The notes under the pieces: model-generated | What the model saw: the letters and a program-made list of their open reading frames with translations, nothing else | Databases searched by the model: none | Told to the model about the DNA's origin: nothing | DNA from: Bacillota bacterium | GTDB lineage: Bacteria; Bacillota; Bacilli; Alicyclobacillales; Alicyclobacillaceae | Direction of reading: 5' to 3' | DNA length: 5,043 bases | Assembly: GCA_021820805.1 (NCBI GenBank) | Contig: JAKADF010000307.1 | Coordinates: forward strand, 1 to 5,043 | Position numbers and translations under genes: made by a program | Part shown: positions 4,917-5,043 of the stretch, piece after piece | Position numbering within the stretch: position 1 is the first letter of the stretch | Layout: each line of letters begins with the position of its first letter

Positions 4917-5043
4917 GTGCGAATCCACCCGCCCAGAACTGCGGGCGCGAACCTACCGTGACGTGGGACTGTGGTAACGCGGTCTTGCGATAGCTCACGG
5001 AACAATGTAGCCGCGCCAGATAGGGTGAATTCGGGCCGGAGCT
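4917..5043 (+). ncRNA. 5' end of a group II intron (domain I), cut by the window end
   Basis: The segment starts GTGCG, the conserved 5' boundary of bacterial group II introns (GUGYG). It then folds as a chain of nested hairpins, as domain I does. CCCGC (4928-4932) pairs with GCGGG (4941-4945). CCGTGA (4956-4961) pairs with TCACGG (4995-5000), and within that GACTG (4967-4971) pairs with CGGTC (4980-4984) using one G-U pair. The strings ACCTACCGTG, GGTAACG, AGCTCACGG, GGGTGAA and GGGCCGGAGC are of the kind I recall from Rfam group-II-D1D4 members; this is memory, not a search. The higher GC than its flank supports acquisition by insertion. The catalytic core, any reverse transcriptase/maturase gene and the 3' end lie beyond the window, so subclass and integrity cannot be judged. 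A small stem-loop (CGAC 4889-4892 with GTCG 4902-4905) just upstream would suit a group IIC target, but this is weak. Confidence 0.68.

Overview
The window reads as chromosomal DNA of a low-to-medium GC Gram-positive bacterium (Firmicutes/Bacilli). An Alicyclobacillus-like or related spore-former would fit, but this is inference only. The reasons are strong AGGAGG-type ribosome binding sites, two typical lipoprotein signal peptides, small two-helix membrane proteins and what looks like the 5' end of a bacterial group II intron. Base composition changes along the window: about the first 1.3 kb is clearly AT-rich, the two large genes are near balance, and the last ~130 bases are GC-rich.

Layout. 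Positions 1-1300 hold no intact gene of normal size. They contain three small membrane-protein reading frames (about 231-421, 658-891 and 996-1301), each broken by in-frame stops or a frameshift, so this looks like a decaying accessory stretch. A perfect 18-bp palindrome (1341-1358) precedes an intact 55-residue two-helix membrane protein (1399-1566). A consensus -10 box (1684-1689) and a Shine-Dalgarno sequence (1731-1735) then lead into a small acidic reading frame (about 1742-1903). It lacks a normal start codon and has one internal TGA, and its stop codon overlaps the start of the first large gene.

The two large genes, 1900-3159 and 3531-4772, are same-strand neighbours. Each encodes a secreted lipoprotein of about 415 residues with a polar linker and several Asp-box/BNR motifs of the Ycf48-like or sialidase-like beta-propeller type. 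They look like distant paralogues. The 371-bp gap between them has no convincing gene but holds an imperfect direct repeat. The second gene has an ATGAAATGA start arrangement in which a two-codon reading frame overlaps the true start.

After the second lipoprotein there is a stem-loop (4794-4828). From about 4917 to the window end there is a structured, GC-rich segment starting GTGCG that matches the 5' domain I of a bacterial group II intron; its reverse-transcriptase gene, if present, lies beyond the window. The genes do not form a recognisable pathway. The best functional reading is a pair of cell-surface beta-propeller lipoproteins of unknown ligand, flanked by decayed small membrane genes on one side and a retroelement on the other.
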